64,000 nt of DNA from Asparagopsis taxiformis (Eukaryota; Rhodophyta; Florideophyceae; Bonnemaisoniales; Bonnemaisoniaceae), in NCBI GenBank assembly GCA_030407315.1, contig JALQPE010002768.1:1-64000 (forward strand), in the 5' to 3' direction. The notes beneath the pieces were generated by a model, which saw only the letters and a program-made list of their open reading frames with translations, was not told the origin of the DNA and ran no database searches. The position numbers and the translations under genes are program-made. This document shows, one piece after another, positions 63,834-64,000 of the stretch. Each line of letters starts with the position of its first letter. The first letter of the stretch is position 1.

Positions 63834-64000
63834 CTACAAATCGTAGGCGTCGTCATCGACTTCCGCTGTGACGCAAGCCCAGTATAAAGTAGTCGTCTCA
63901 TCTTCCTTAAAGTCACCATGGCCACCTGAAACAGCATTACCCTCATCGATAAAGCTAACCGGTACAAACAATAATATCGTCAGAGTCTGGAAAGAAATCA
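63834..64000 (-). CDS. Possible C-terminal end of a gene cut by the right edge
   Basis: The minus strand is open for 54 codons from the window edge to a TAG at 63836-63834, ending TLYWACVTAEVDDDAYDL. The acidic, non-repetitive end looks protein-like and a TTTCCAG acceptor-like motif lies near 63988. Too short to identify a family; a chance frame is possible. Confidence 0.3.
   Translation of the reverse strand, partial: ISFQTLTILLFVPVSFIDEGNAVSGGHGDFKEDETTTLYWACVTAEVDDDAYDL

Noticed and set aside
1..64000. CRISPR arrays, rRNA operons and bacterial operons
   Set aside because: No spaced direct repeats, no rRNA sequence, and the gene structure (GT-AG intron, TATA boxes, LTR elements) is eukaryotic.

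Overview
This is nuclear DNA of a eukaryote, most likely an alga and perhaps a red alga. Evidence for that: a GIY-YIG plus CGFS-glutaredoxin fusion of the plastid GRXS16 type with a transit-like leader; a cytosolic ribosomal protein gene (RPS3A) split by one GT-AG intron placed directly after its ATG; large, otherwise intron-free genes including a 1622-residue IPT/REJ-type surface protein; and LTR retrotransposons. The species cannot be named from the sequence.

Layout. 1-9.7 kb: a tandem minus-strand array of one unrecognised three-membrane-segment protein family, one intact copy (8181-9674) and three frameshifted copies. 11.2-25.0 kb: two nested young LTR retrotransposons. A Gypsy-type element (minus strand, identical 232-bp LTRs, GAAAC target duplication) carries a 6.7-kb Copia-type element (plus strand, 482/481-bp LTRs, TGGAC duplication) inside its 3' LTR. 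27.1-30.9 kb: a tail-to-tail inverted duplication of a secreted cysteine-containing protein gene. 33.5-45.0 kb: the compact host gene cluster, with an alpha-crystallin-like protein, ALG2 mannosyltransferase, glutaredoxin, a methyltransferase/2H-phosphoesterase fusion, the IPT/REJ membrane protein and RPS3A. 45-51.5 kb: no gene recognised. 51.5-58.9 kb: a degenerate PIF/Harbinger DNA transposon with a pogo-like transposase pseudogene and a 1273-bp solo LTR inside it. 61.1-63.4 kb: a type II membrane protein joining a glycosyltransferase-like region to an alginate-lyase-like region.

The most striking item is an intact 486-residue gene in the Gypsy element, encoded antisense to gag-pol with its own TATA box. 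Its protein begins as a near copy of the histone H3 tail (AKTKQTAKKSTGG after the Met) with H3 similarity to about H3 residue 50. It then leaves histone sequence entirely and ends in a region with a plausible Cys-His-Asp protease triad. I read it as a retrotransposon-encoded histone-tail mimic, a hypothesis that can be tested. The Copia element also carries an extra gene, a U1-type double C2H2 zinc-finger protein upstream of gag. Both young elements therefore bring a possible nucleic-acid- or chromatin-directed accessory protein.
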